Origin: Lithobates sylvaticus
Taxonomy: Eukaryota > Chordata > Amphibia > Anura > Ranidae
DNA length: 64,000 nt
Direction: 5' to 3'
Assembly (NCBI GenBank): GCA_028564925.1
Contig: CM053031.1
Location: 100,552,888-100,616,887, forward strand
The first letter of the stretch is position 1. Each line of letters opens with the position of its first letter. The notes under the pieces were generated by a model, which was not told the DNA's origin, did no database searches, and saw nothing but the letters and a program-made list of their open reading frames with translations. Below, piece after piece: positions 45,133-58,488 of the stretch. Both the position numbers and the translations under genes were made by a program.

Positions 45133-46784
45133 TACAGACACAGTCTGCTAGACAGTATAATCCCTATGCCAGAGTACCTTAGAAAATAGTTCTGTACCAC
45201 TAGACTGGAATAAACTCATAAATCAGCAAAGTCAGTGCATATAAGCATTTGATGCAACATGAATATTAATACTATAACTAGTCTAAATTGCACTCTAGGA
45301 GAATGGCTAGGATATGGTGCAATGTCCGCTGAGAGGTACCTCCTAAAATAAGCAGTAGGTAAAGGTCTCTGTGTAGCTGTTGTAAAGGGACAGTCGTTAG
45401 TCATAAGCCGGCTAGCATTGGGGCCCAGTTTAACCATTGGTGCCCATGAGAATAGTTCCAGTCAAGCCTGCAGGCAGCAACAAGGCTACTAGATGGCTTT
45501 ATGGTCAGTTTCTAAAGGGCTCATTCTCTCTAGCAACAGATAGTAAATCCCCACAGCAGCTCACAAGTCCTAGGCATATTGCAGCTGTCACGTCATTCAG
45601 CTCTGGCTAGAGGGCCACTGGTAGTGAGACAGCAGCCACAGGAGCATGGCAAGGTATGAGTGACTATAATCAGTTCAGTAGTCTGCGTGGCAGCAGTCAA
45701 CAGGTAGAAGTGGCAGCAGAGCAAGCTGGGAGTAGATGAGCTGGCACAATGCTTGGCTGAGGCTGACTGTAGTAAGCAGCTGGAATCAGGAACCAGATGG
45801 GAGCTTGCTGGAATGGAAGCTATAGTGGGCTGGATGAGCAAGGTACAAGGTCAGACAAGCCGTGTCGGTAACAGTCGGGCAGATAAGGCATAGGCGACAA
45901 ACAGCAGGATGGCCAAGTCAGCACCGGGAGTTCAATCAAGCAGAAACAGGAGCAGAATCCAAAGACAAGCCAGTAGGTCGGGGCAGGTAGCAGACAAACG
46001 CAGGTCAGAGGTAAGCCCAATCAAGATCAGAGGTCACACTGGATCAGAAACAACACACAGAAGCTGCAGACCAAACAGCAATGAGCACCAAACTGAAGCC
46101 TGTTTAAATAGCCCGCTTGGTTCCAGCCTTAGTGACAGATGCTCGCATAGATGTGCAAATGCACGCGTGCCTTTCCCCTTGACTGTGCACATCTGTCCGG
46201 GCATTTGACGGTCTACACATGCACATATGTGTGCGCCGAGAGATACCATCAGCACCACAGACATGCCTTCCCTGACAGTAGCTCACCATCACACACACTA
46301 TCAGTCCACTCTTTGCTTTGCACACAGGAGTTTCTGTCTGTCAGCACTCCTGAGCGCAGCACTCCGGATTCCACTCAGGCCACCGATATGCAGCATTGAT
46401 AGTGCACACTAGACAGCGATGTGCACTCTCCAGTCTCCCTCACAGCACGTGTCTCATACAGCCTGGCAAAATGCAGCTCTTTCCCCTCCTCCCTGCAATT
46501 TCCTCTCTGGAGAATGTAGTTCAAAAGCTCTTAAATTACACAGCAGAGTATCTCCTCTGGACTACAGTTCCAACAGTGCATTGCTGCCTGACTGCCTATT
46601 GATCTCTTCCTGCTCAGCAGCTCCCCTCTTTTGCTGAAATAGCATCTATCTAATCTGTAATGAAACCTGTAATGATGTACAGCAACTAAACAGTGCACTT
46701 GTACAAAAACAAAAAAAACTATGAAAACTATAAGAGTCTACCTGAAAAATACTATTCTCTTTTGTCAAAAATGAACACAGGTAA
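45133..46784. other. no recognisable gene; possible LTR-like fragment at about 45590-46290
   Basis: 45590-46290 is purine-rich text with 'GGTCAGACAAGCCGTGTCGG' style phrases resembling the foreign middle of 5582-6363. Such text is common in amphibian LTR-type repeats, but no TG...CA ends were located. The remainder is featureless. Confidence 0.3.
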
Positions 46785-47212
46785 CTCAGGAGTAGGGATG
46801 AGCCGAACACCCCCGGGTTCGGTTCGCACCAGAACCTTCGAACCGACCGAAAGTTCGCGCGAATTTTCGAACCCTATACGTTATAATGGACGCGAACGTT
46901 CGAAATCAAAAGTGCTAATTACAACGGCCAATATGCATGTTAATGTCATAAAACAGGTTTGGGGACCCGGGTCCTGCCCCAGGGGACATATATCAATGCA
47001 AAAAGAACTTTTAAAAACTAACGTTTTTTCGGGAGCAGTCATTTTAATGATGCATAAAGTGAAAAAAAAAAAGTGAAATTTTCCTTTAAATATGGTACCT
47101 GGGGGTGTCTAAAGTATGCCTGTGAAGTGGCATGTGTTTCCCGTGTTTAGAACTGTCCTTGCACAAAATGACATTTGTAAAGGAAAAAAAGAAGCCATTT
47201 AAAAACACTTGC

Positions 47213-47605
47213 GGCTTTAGGTTTGTTCTTAAGTAGAATCTGAACAGGTACATTATGAAGTGTAGCTCCATCCCAAAAAAAATCTATTTTTAAGCTTTTT
47301 GGAGAACATAGGGAGGGGTTATCACCCCTGTAACATTTGCTGTCTTTGCACATCTGTTCAGAACATGTCACCTAACTTTCCGTCCCAATGACAAATGTTT
47401 TTGGAAAAAGTGGGGTTTTAATTGAAACAAGGATTGGTGATAAAGTATCAGTAGAGAGGAGATACCTTTTTCCAAATTAAATCTAACAGGATAGAATTTC
47501 CCTTCCTAGGGGTAGATTTCCTCTCACTTCCTGTTTTCTCTTTCCATTTGCAAGTAGGAGTCGTTTGTAAGTTGGATGTTTGAAAGTAGGGGCCTGGCGT
47601 ATATA
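47213..47605. repeat. captured MITE fragment within hAT copy 2
   Basis: Homologous to 33190-33565 and to the MITE 26887-28115. It includes an uninterrupted GTTTGTTCTTAAGTAGAATC, which is the empty site for the TTAA element inserted at 26940. Confidence 0.82.
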
Positions 47606-47629
47606 CTCTGCAGAAATTTGCCCTATTAG

Positions 47630-48285
47630 ATGTTGGTGTAGCCACAAGACTGGTGGGCACAGGAATGGGCCCTGCTGTGAGTTAATAGATCAAGATTTGT
47701 AATTGCATGCACCTGTTGAACAGGGCAGAAAAATTGGGGGTGGTGGTGGTGGTGGTGGACGGTGTTGCCACAAGACTGTAAGCTCTCACAGTTACTCTTG
47801 GTGGGTGCAGGAATAGGCCCTGCTGTGAGTTATTAGATCAAGATTTGTAATTGCAAGCACCTGATGAACAGGGCAGAAAAATTGGGCCTTTGGCGGTGGT
47901 GGTGGACGGTGTTGCCACAAGACTGTAGGCCCTCATAGTTACTCTTGGTGGGCGCAGGAATGGGCCCTGCTGTGAGTTATTAGATCAAGATTTGTAATTG
48001 CAAGCACCTGATGAACAGGGCAGAAAAATTGGGCCTTTGGCGGTGGTGGTGGACGGTGTTGCCACAAGACTGTAGGCCCTCATAGTTACTCTTGGTGGGC
48101 GCAGGAATGGGCCCTGCTGTGAGTTATTAGATCAAGATTTGTAATTGCAAGCACCTGATGAACAGGGCAGAAAAATTGGGCCTTTGGCGGTGGTGGTGGA
48201 CGGTGTTGCCACAAGACTGTAGGCCCTCATAGTTACTCTTGGTGGGCGCAGGAATGGGCCCTGCTGTGAACTATTAGATCAAGAT
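47630..48285. repeat. 146-bp tandem array in hAT copy 2 (4 copies plus partial)
   Basis: Same unit as 33590-34540, two copies fewer. Confidence 0.92.
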
Positions 48286-49195
48286 TTGTAATTACCCGCC
48301 CCTGTTAAACAGGGGCTGAAAAATTGTGCCTTAGGCACTGGTGCTGGTGCCACAACACTGCAACCCCTCACAGATACTGTACTTGGAGCACAGCAGTCAC
48401 ACGTGTTGCGAAGCATTTTTTTAAAAAATTGTAATTACCCGCCCCTGTTAAACAGGGGCTGAAAAATTGTGCCTTAGGCACTGGTGCTGGTGCCACAACA
48501 CTGCAACCCCTCACAGATACTGTACTTGGAGCACAGCAGTCACACGTGTTGCGAAGCATTTTTTTAAAAAATTGTAAGTACACGCCCCTGTTAAACAGGG
48601 GCTGAAAAATTGTGCCTTAGGCACTGGTGCTGGTGCCACAACACTGCAACCCCTCACAGATACTGTACTTGGAGCACAGCAGTCACACGTGTTGCGAAGC
48701 ATTTTTTTAAAAATTGTAATTACCCGCCCCTGTTAAACAGGGGCTGAAAAATTGTGCCTTAGGCACTGGTGCTGGTGCCACAACACTGCAACCCCTCACA
48801 GATACTGTACTTGGAGCACAGCAGTCACACGTGTTGCGAAGCATTTTTTAAAAAAATTGTAAGTACACGCCCCTGTTAAACAGGGGCTGAAAAATTTGCC
48901 TTAGGCACTGGTGCTGGTGCCACAACACTGCAACCCCTCACAGATACTGTACTTGGAGCACAGCAGTCACACGTGTTGCGAAGCATTTTTTAAAAAAATT
49001 GTAAGTACACGCCCCTGTTAAACAGGGGCTGAAAAATTTGCCTTAGGCACTGGTGCTGGTGCCACAACACTGCAACCCCTCACAGATACTGTACTTGGAG
49101 CACAGCAGTCACACGTGTTGCGAAGCATTTTTTTATAAAAATTGTATGTACACGCCCCCTGTTAAACAGGGGCTGAAAAATTGTGCCTTAGGCAC
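48286..49195. repeat. 143-bp tandem array in hAT copy 2 (7 copies)
   Basis: Same unit and copy number as 34541-35460. Several units start TTACCCGCCCC where copy 1 mostly has GTACACGCCCC, so units have been shuffled since the copies separated. Confidence 0.92.
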
Positions 49196-49306
49196 TGGTG
49201 TGGTGGCATGGATCATTGAGGAGGAGGAAGAGGATAGTCAGTGAACATAAGAGGACAGTCACTCAGCATCAGCATAGGCAGTCTTGAAGGGATGTGATAT
49301 TAAAAA

Positions 49307-52300
49307 TTATTCGTTTATATCCGCCTCAGGTGCCTGGTAGCTGGTGGTGATCCAAGACTGATTCATTTTGATGAAGGTCAGTCGATCAACCGAGGCGGTG
49401 GACAGGCGCACCCTATGATCGGTGACAAATCCTCCAGCAGCACTGAATGTGCATTCGGAAAGAACGCTGGAGGCAGGACAGGCCAGTAGCTCAATTGCAT
49501 ACTGTGCAAGCTCTGGCCAGTGATCCATCCTCAGGACCCAGTAAGCCAGAGGATTTTCGGTGGGAAAGGTGTCCAAGTCTGACCTTGCCCCAAGGTATTC
49601 CTGCACCATGTATATCAGACGCTGGCGATGGTTGCTGGAACAGATCATACCTTGGGGCTGCGGACTAAAAAATTGTCTGAACGCATCGGTCAGACGTCCA
49701 CCTTCCCCACCGCTCCTTCTGCTACTGACCGAAGCCTCAGCAACTCGTCGCCCAGGACCAGGAGTTTGTAGCCTCCCAGTTTCTGGGAACGCGTTGCACA
49801 GACCTTTCTGCAAGGCCTCCCTGAGATGTCTCATCCTCTGCTCCCTCTGCGACGGCAAGATAAGGTCCGCAACCTTACCCTTGTACCGCGGATCAAGGAG
49901 AGTGGCCAGCCAGTAATGGTCCCTCTCCTTGATCCGAAGAACACGAGGATCCTTCCGCAGGCTTTGCAGGATCAGGGAGGCCATGCAGCGTGGTTAGCTG
50001 AGGCATTCGGTCCGGAGTCTTCTGGGTCACTGAGGATGACATGATCGCCAGCCACCTCCTCCCAGCCACGTACAAGTCCACTGGTTTGTTGGGACTGTAC
50101 ATCATCCCTAAAAGACTGCTGCTGCTGATGCTGAGTGCCAGGCTCCACCTCCATGCTCACACAATCCTCCTCCTCCTCCTCCTCCTCCTCCTCATCCTCT
50201 TCCTGTGTGATGGGTGGGACAGAAGGAACACTGTCCGGATAAAGGGGGCCTTGAGAGGCAAGGAAGTCCTCCTCTTCCTGCCTCTGTTCTGCCTCAAGTG
50301 CCCTGTCCATTATCCCACGCAGCGTATGCTCCAACAGGTGGACAAGAGGGACAGTGTCACTGATGCATGCACTGTCACTGCTCACCATCCTCGTGGCCTC
50401 CTCAAATGGTGAGAGGACAGTGCATGCATCCCTGATCATGCTCCACTGACGTGGGGAAAAAAACCAAGCTCCCCTGACCCTGTCCTGGTGCCATAGTCGC
50501 AAAGGTACTCATTGATGGCCCTCTGCTGCGTGTGCAGTCGCTGCAGCATGGCCAACGTTGAGTTCCACCTGGTGGGCATGTCACATATTAGGCGGTTCTT
50601 GGGCAGGTTCAGCTCCTTTTGCAGCTCAGTCAGCCGAGCACTGGCATTATAAGATCGGCGGAAATGCACACAGACTTTCCTGGCCTGCCTCAGGACATCC
50701 TGTAAGCCTGGGAACCTGCCCAAGAACCGCTGCACCACCAGGTTGAGGACGTGAGCCATGCAGGGCACATGGGTGAGCTGCCCCTGTCGCATGGCGGAGA
50801 GGAGGTTGGTGCCATTGTCAGAAACGACCATTCCTGGCTTAAGCTGACGTGGCGTCAACCACCTCTCGGCCTGCCCCTGCAGAGCTGCCAGAACCTCTGG
50901 CCCAGTGTGGCTCCTGTCCCCCAAACACACCAGCGCAAGCACGGCATGGCATCTTTTTGCCTGCGTACTTGCGTAGCCTTTTGTACGCCTACGGAGCACC
51001 GCTGGTTCCAAGGACAGAGCACTGGAGGAAGAAGAAGAGGAGGGGGTGGAGGAGAGAGGTGTGTCACAACCAGTAGCAGTAGTAGCGTTTTGGAGGCGTG
51101 GTGGCGGAACAACCTCCAACACTACTGCACCTTGTCCTGCATCCCTCCCAGCTGCCAATAGAGTGACCCAATGGGCCGTGAAAGAAAGGTACCATCCCTG
51201 TCCATGCCTGCTGGACCATGAGTCAGCGGTAATATGCACCTTACCGCTGACCGCCCTGTCCAGCGAGGCATGGACATTGCCCTCCACATGCCGTAGAGAG
51301 ACGGAATCGCCTTCCGTGAGAAAAAGTGGCGTTTGGGAACCTGCCACTGAGGAACCGCACATTGAACAAACTCACGGAAGGGGGCCGAGTCTACCAACTG
51401 AAAAGGCAGCAGTTGAAGTGCTAGCAATTTAGCCAGGCTAGCATTCAACCGCTGGGCATGTGGATGGCTGGGAGTGTACTTCTTTCTACGGTCCAGCAGC
51501 TGGGGCAGGGAAATTTGCCTGCTGCAATCGGACGTCGGTGTACTGCAAGTACTTGGTTGTGACACACCTAATTCTACACCTTCAGTCCTCTCAGAGCAGC
51601 TTTCAGAGAGGACTGAAGGTGTAGTGGGGATGGAGATCCGAGCTGAGGAGGAGCAAGGAGAGGTCCGCTTAGTTCTTTGGTGTGGGTCTTTTATGTGTGC
51701 CTGCCAACGAGCTGCATGGCAGGTCGCCATATGTCTGGTCATGCTTGTGGTGCCCAAGCGGCTGATGTTTTGGCCACGCGAGATACGCTTGAGACAAATA
51801 TTGCAAATAGCAGTGGTGCGATCTGATGCACTCGTCTCAAAAAAGGCCCACACCAAAGAACTTTTCTGATAACGTGCAGAGGCAGCGCCCTGCACAGACG
51901 GAGCTCTGCGGTGTTGTACAGTTGCTGTGCTGGCCTCTACCTGGCCTCCAGGGGGCATCCTGCCTCGTTGGACATGTGACGCCGCATCCTCCTCCTCCTC
52001 GTCCTCCTCCTCATCCTCTCTCCCTTCAGGCACCCACGTGGAGTCAGTGACCTCATCATCCCCTCCCTCTTCACCACTAGAGCAAACCTGGCAGTAAGCT
52101 GCAGCTGGTGGAACAGTACTGCCAGATTCCTCAAGCTGGGTATCATCATCCGAGCCTTCGAATCGTTGGGCATCCTCCTGGAGCATGTACCCAACACTGT
52201 GCTCAAAGAGTTCGGGGGACTCCTCAGGAGGACATGGTGGGTATAGGGAAGGGGTGGCTGATGATGCTCTGCCAGTACCCTGAGCCTGGGTGAGAGAGGA

Positions 52301-52528
52301 TGAGGAGGATGAGGAGGGCTTGGTCATCCATTCTACCAAGCCTTCAGCATGATGCGGCTCCACATGTCCAGCTGCCGAAAACAAAGACGCGCGTGTCCCA
52401 TGGCCACGTGCTGATGACGATGCACGACCACGTCCACGGCCACGGCCACGTCCACTAGAAACAGAGCCTGCCTGCCCTGTGTTCTTGGCTCTGCACGCTC
52501 TGCCTCCCCTTGGCGGTCTTCCAGCCAT
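49307..52528 (-). pseudogene. BED-finger hAT transposase, copy 2 (three frameshifts)
   Basis: ATG at 52528, stop at 49307. Same domain order as copy 1: basic RG-rich head, BED finger, catalytic core with TADSWSS and VSDNGTN, PFEEAT, and C-terminal dimerisation domain (SECTFSAAGG here, where copy 1 has SERTF). It lacks eight residues (AANAYSMA) near 52266 through a 24-bp in-frame deletion and has a longer polyacidic tract near 50170-50190. Single-base changes near 51293, in the A run near 50460, and near 49991 shift the frame, leaving pieces of 468, 308, 176 and 225 codons. None of these coincides with the break in copy 1. Confidence 0.92.
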
Positions 52529-52540
52529 TGTAGTCGGTAG

Positions 52541-55500
52541 TCCTGTGGGTGCTGCTGAGAAGAATATATAGGAGCTCTGTGTGATGCCACTAACACACTA
52601 GAAGTCCTATGGGTGCTTCTGCAAAGAAAATAGAGGAGCTCTGTGTGATGCCACTAACACACTAGAAGTCCTGTGGGTGCTGCTGAGAAGAAAATATAGG
52701 AGCTCTGTGTGATGCCACTAACACACTAGAAGTCCTATGGGTGCTTCTGCAAAAAAAATAGAGGAGCTCTGTGTGATGCCACTAACACACTAGAAGTCCT
52801 GTGGGTGCTTCTGCAAAGAAAATAGAGGAGCTCTGTGTGATGCCACTAACACACTAGAAGTCCTGTGGGTGCTTCTGCAAAGAAAATAGAGGAGCTCTGT
52901 GTGATGCCACTAACACACTAGAAGTCCTGTGGGTGCTGCTGAGAAGAAAATAGAGGAGCTCTGTGTGATGCCACTAACACACTAGAAGTCCTATAGGTGC
53001 TTCTGGGAAGAAAATATAGGTCTGTGTGATGGGACTAACACACTTCAAGTCCTATAGGTGCTTCTGGGAACAAAATATAGGATCTCTGTGTGATGGGACT
53101 AACACACTTCAAGTCCTATGGGTGCTTCTGGGAAGAAAATATAGGTCTGTGTGATGGGACTAACACACTTCAAGTCCTATAGGTGCTTCTGGGAACAAAA
53201 TATAGGATCTCTGTGTGATGGGACTAACACACTTCAAGTCCTATGGGTGCTTCTGGGAAGAAAATATAGGTCTGTGTGATGGGACTAACACACTTCAAGT
53301 CCTATAGGTGCTTCTGGGAACAAAATATAGGATCTCTGTGTGATGGGACTAACACACTTCAAGTCCTATGGGTGCTTCTGGGAACAAAATATATGATCTC
53401 TGTGTGATGGGACTAACACACTTCAAGTCCTATAGGTGCTTCTGGGAACAAAATATATGATCTCTGTGTGATGGGACTAACACACTTCAAGTCCTATAGG
53501 TGCTTCTGGGAAGAAAATATAGGTCTGTGTGATGGGACTAACACACTTCAAGTTCTATAGGTGCTTCTGGGAACAAAATATATGATCTCTGTGTGATGGG
53601 ACTAACACACTTCAAGTCCTATGGGTGCTTCTGGGAACAAAATATATGATCTCTGTGTGATGGGACTAACACACTTCAAGTCCTATAGGTGCTTCTGGGA
53701 ACAAAATATATGATCTCTGTGTGATGGGACTAACACACTTCAAGTCCTATAGGTGCTTCTGGGAAGAAAATATAGGTCTGTGTGATGGGACTAACACACT
53801 TCAAGTCCTATAGGTGCTTCTGGGAACAAAATATATGATCTCTGTGTGATGGGACTAACACACTTCAAGTCCTATAGGTGCTTCTGGGAAGAAAATATAT
53901 GATCTCTGTGTGATGGGACTAACACACTTCAAGTCCTATAGGTGCTGCTGGGAACAAAATATATGATCTCTGTGTGATGGGACTAACACACTTCAAGTCC
54001 TATAGGTGCTTCTGGGAACAAAATATATGATCTCTGTGTGATGGGACTAACACACTTCAAGTCCTATAGGTGCTTCTGGGAAGAAAATATAGGTCTGTGT
54101 GATGGGACTAACACACTTCAAGTCCTATAGGTGCTTCTGGGAACAAAATATATGATCTCTGTGTGATGGGACTAACACACTTCAAGTCCTATGGGTGCTT
54201 CTGGGAACAAAATATATGATCTCTGTGTGATGGGACTAACACACTTCAAGTCCTATAGGTGCTTCTGGGAACAAAATATATGATCTCTGTGTGATGGGAC
54301 TAACACACTTCAAGTCCTATAGGTGCTTCTGGGAAGAAAATATAGGTCTGTGTGATGGGACTAACACACTTCAAGTCCTATAGGTGCTTCTGGGAACAAA
54401 ATATATGATCTCTGTGTGATGGGACTAACACACTTCAAGTCCTATAGGTGCTTCTGGGAAGAAAATATATGATCTCTGTGTGATGGGACTAACACACTTC
54501 AAGTCCTATAGGTGCTTCTGGGAACAAAATATATGATCTCTGTGTGATGGGACTAACACACTTCAAGTCCTATAGGTGCTTCTGGGAAGAAAATATAGGT
54601 CTGTGTGATGGGACTAACACACTTCAAGTCCTATAGGTGCTTCTGGGAACAAAATATATGATCTCTGTGTGATGGGACTAACACACTTCAAGTCCTATAG
54701 GTGCTTCTGGGAAGAAAATATATGATCTCTGTGTGATGGGACTAACACACTTCAAGTCCTATAGGTGCTTCTGGGAACAAAATATATGATCTCTGTGTGA
54801 TGGGACTAACACACTTCAAGTCCTATAGGTGCTTCTGGGAAGAAAATATAGGTCTGTGTGATGGGACTAACACACTTCAAGTCCTATAGGTGCTTCTGGG
54901 AACAAAATATATGATCTCTGTGTGATGGGACTAACACACTTCAAGTCCTATGGGTGCTTCTGGGAACAAAATATATGATCTCTGTGTGATGGGACTAACA
55001 CACTTCAAGTCCTATAGGTGCTTCTGGGAACAAAATATATGATCTCTGTGTGATGGGACTAACACACTTCAAGTCCTATAGGTGCTTCTGGGAAGAAAAT
55101 ATAGGTCTGTGTGATGGGACTAACACACTTCAAGTCCTATAGGTGCTTCTGGGAAGAAAATATATGATCTCTGTGTGATGGGACTAACACACTTCAAGTC
55201 CTATAGGTGCTTCTGGGAAGAAAATATATGATCTCTGTGTGATGGGACTAACACACTTCAAGTCCTATAGGTGCTTCTGGGAACAAAATATATGATCTCT
55301 GTGTGATGGGACTAACACACTTCAAGTCCTATAGGTGCTTCTGGGAAGAAAATATAGGTCTGTGTGATGGGACTAACACACTTCAAGTCCTATAGGTGCT
55401 TCTGGGAACAAAATATATGATCTCTGTGTGATGGGACTAACACACTTCAAGTCCTATAGGTGCTTCTGGGAAGAAAATATATGATCTCTGTGTGATGGGA

Positions 55501-56672
55501 CTAACACACTTCAAGTCCTATAGGTGCTTCTGGGAACAAAATATATGATCTCTGTGTGATGGGACTAACACACTTCAAGTCCTATAGGTGCTTCTGGGAA
55601 GAAAATATAGGTCTGTGTGATGGGACTAACACACTTCAAGTCCTATAGGTGCTTCTGGGAACAAAATATATGATCTCTGTGTGATGGGACTAACACACTT
55701 CAAGTCCTATAGGTGCTTCTGGGAAGAAAATATATGATCTCTGTGTGATGGGACTAACACACTTCAAGTCCTATAGGTGCTTCTGGGAACAAAATATATG
55801 ATCTCTGTGTGATGGGACTAACACACTACAAGTCCTATAGGTGCTTCTGGGAAGAAAATATAGGTCTGTGTGATGGGACTAACACACTTCAAGTCCTATA
55901 GGTGCTTCTGGGAACAAAATATATGATCTCTGTGTGATGGGACTAACACACTTCAAGTCCTATAGGTGCTTCTGGGAAGAAAATATAGGAGCTCTGCCTG
56001 CCTGCCACGAACACACTACAAGTCCTATAGGTGCTTCTGGGAACAAAATATAGGAGCTCTGCCTGCCTGCCAGGAACACACTACAAGTCCTATAGGTGCT
56101 TCTGGGAACAAAATATAGGAGCTCTGCCTGCCTGCCAGGAACACACTACAAGTCCTATAGGTGCTTCTGGGAACAAAATATAGGAGCTCTGCCTGCCTGC
56201 CAGGAACACACTACAAGTCCTATAGGTGCTTCTGGGAACAAAATATAGGAGCTCTGCCTGCCTGCCACGAACACACTACAAGTCCTATAGGTGCTTCTGG
56301 GAACAAAATATAGGAGCTCTGCCTGCCTGCCAGGAACACACTACAAGTCCTATAGGTGCTTCTGGGAACAAAATATAGGAGCTCTGCCTGCCTGCCAGGA
56401 ACACACTACAAGTCCTATAGGTGCTTCTGGGAACAAAATATAGGAGCTCTGCCTGCCTGCCACGAACACACTACAAGTCCTATAGGTGCTTCTGGGAACA
56501 AAATATAGGAGCTCTGCCTGCCTGCCACGAACACACTACAAGTCCTATAGGTGCTTCTGGGAACAAAATATAGGAGCTCTGCCTGCCTGCCACGAACACA
56601 CTACAAGTCCTATAGGTGCTTCTGGGAACAAAATATAGGAGCTCTGCCTGCCTGCCACGAACACACTACAAG
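52541..56672. repeat. 61-64-bp tandem array in hAT copy 2 (about 65 copies)
   Basis: Same three-zone structure as in copy 1, but the distal 'CTGCCTGCCTGCCACGAACA' zone has expanded to about a dozen units (55990-56672) against three in copy 1, and the middle zone is shorter. A multi-unit higher-order pattern recurs between 53390 and 55980. Confidence 0.95.
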
Positions 56673-56862
56673 CCCCTCTTTCTAAATCAATCTTTGTAAA
56701 TGAATCTATCTAACTCAATCTCTCTAAGTAAATCTCTCTAACTAACTAAATCCAGCAGAGTGTCACAGATCTATCCTGCTCTATCTACGCCGGAACAGCA
56801 TGTGACCGGCGCAGACGGCGTGGCGGCCTTTTATAGGGGGGGGCGTGTACTAAAGCCCCTGA

Positions 56863-57140
56863 GCTGTAATTGGCTACAGGCGTCCTGCCTTTAGCCAATT
56901 ATGGCTCTTCGAGTTTCCGGGGCTGTGATTGGCCAAGCATGCGGGGTCACAGTGCATGCTTGGCCAATCATTAGCCAGCAATGCACTGCGCCGGCCGCGC
57001 CGGCCGCAATGCATTGCGGGGCCGCTCGCATCACACGAACGTGATGCGAGCGGCCAAAATAGTTCTGGGCTCGCCGAGCGAGCGAACACCCGGTGCTCGA
57101 TGCGAACATGGGTTCGCATCGAGCACCGGGCCCATCCCTA
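56863..57140. repeat. hairpin cluster at the right end of hAT copy 2
   Basis: The same five inverted repeats as at 43988-44265, kept almost unchanged. The first stem has one mismatch (GCCTTTAGCC for GCCTGTAGCC). Confidence 0.88.
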
Positions 57141-57148
57141 CTCAGGAG

Positions 57149-57366
57149 CACCTTTTTAGAATGACACTTCCTATGCCCAAAAGACTGACCTGGGTTGGGT
57201 AGTATCTGGAACCCATTGCAAATGCAAAGCTCAAGCCTCAGGTGATGTGTGCTCCAATCAAACTATCATACAAGGTAGTCAAGGCTACATTAGAGAACCA
57301 CTTTGTAAAAGTCTTTGTGAGACAACACTTCAGACTACCATTAACAGAAGCGTAGATAGGTTTACT
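57149..57366. other. no recognisable gene
   Basis: Short unique segment between the second hAT element and a MITE. Confidence 0.4.
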
Positions 57367-57593
57367 TTAAGACCCCTTTCACACCAGAGTGCCACCAAAA
57401 CAGCGCTAAAGCGCTGGTAATTTTTTGCCATGCTTTAGCAGCGTTTTAGCAGCGCTTTTGCCCTGGTTTTCTGGCGCCAAAACACAATGAAAAGACCCAT
57501 TGCAATGAATAGGAGGCGCTTTTCAGGCGCTTTTCAGAGGCTATTCCTAGCGCTAAAATGCCTGAACACCGCCTCAGTGTGAAAGTGGTCTAA
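57367..57593. repeat. MITE with TTAAGACCCCTTTCACAC termini
   Basis: The left end TTAAGACCCCTTTCACAC and the right end GTGTGAAAGTGGTCTAA are inverted relatives. Internal GCGCTTTT/AAAAGCGC-type blocks. Confidence 0.65.
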
Positions 57594-58488
57594 GATTCAT
57601 TCAAGCTGACTAATGTGCAAGTGTTATAATTTGGGTGACTACTAGACATCATATTAAAGAGAAAATGAACTTGCCAAAACTAAAAACTGTTAAAAGGTAT
57701 AATATTTTAATAAAAAGGACTTTATATGTCCCCTTTCCCACAACAAAATCCTTTACCTCCTGTCTACTAGCAAGTTTTCTTTAATGCACACTGCTTTGTA
57801 GTGCTTGCCCAGCGTAGTACACAGCTAAGTGTCATGACAAGGCAACTCCCGTGTGCATCATAGAATTTGCATTATCAATGGCTGAAGAAGGCACATTTTT
57901 GGTACAGAAGAAGTATTAGGTAAGATGGTGTGACTGAGAGTATAAAGCTGTCATCACTGGAGGAGACAGAGGCAAGTTCGCCATAATTATTAACAGCGTA
58001 AGTAAGCCAGGCATACTTGTACATTTCATTGTATGTTGTACTCCTGCGCCCCCTCTCAATTCAGTTCCGCTTTAAGCTGCAGCAGAAAAAAAAATTGTAA
58101 CTCTTTAATGTTGTGCCAGTTTATCACCCACTAGAATCCTTATTTAAAGAAAGGGAGTTTATGTTTAAGACCCAATTTACCAACTGCTGTGTATAATTGT
58201 GGTCATTCAGATGGATAATTTGATATCACAAAGAGGGCTACACTGGTTTAAACTTCTGTGTGGGTCTGGTGACAACAGCTGAACGGTGATAATGTTAAAG
58301 TGCATGTTTGTATGTTTTGGATAGCGTAGGTAGGAAAGCATTAGAACATCTATCACATTTTATTGCTTTCTGTCCCTGTTAGGTAGGATCACCCTCTCTA
58401 TCTGATCCAGTAACCATTTTTAGGCAGGCATGTGCCTAGGGGGTGCGACAACAGCATGGTCTGGTACTGGTTAAAGAGTTTATAATGT
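57594..58488. other. no recognisable gene
   Basis: Non-coding sequence leading up to the LTR. No repeat ends were identified. Confidence 0.4.

Larger units (their letters stand above)
46793..57140 (-). mobile_element. giant hAT transposon, copy 2 (10,348 bp)
   Basis: Same termini and internal order as copy 1. The 8-bp target duplication CTCAGGAG (46785-46792 and 57141-57148) is perfect and unrelated to that of copy 1, so this is an independent insertion in the same orientation rather than a segmental duplication. It is about 1.15 kb shorter, mostly from fewer repeat units. Sequence identity outside the arrays is very high by eye, pointing to recent activity of the family. Confidence 0.93.

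Noticed and set aside
32769-57140. Segmental duplication explaining the two hAT copies
   Set aside because: Homology stops exactly at the termini and each copy has its own different 8-bp target duplication.
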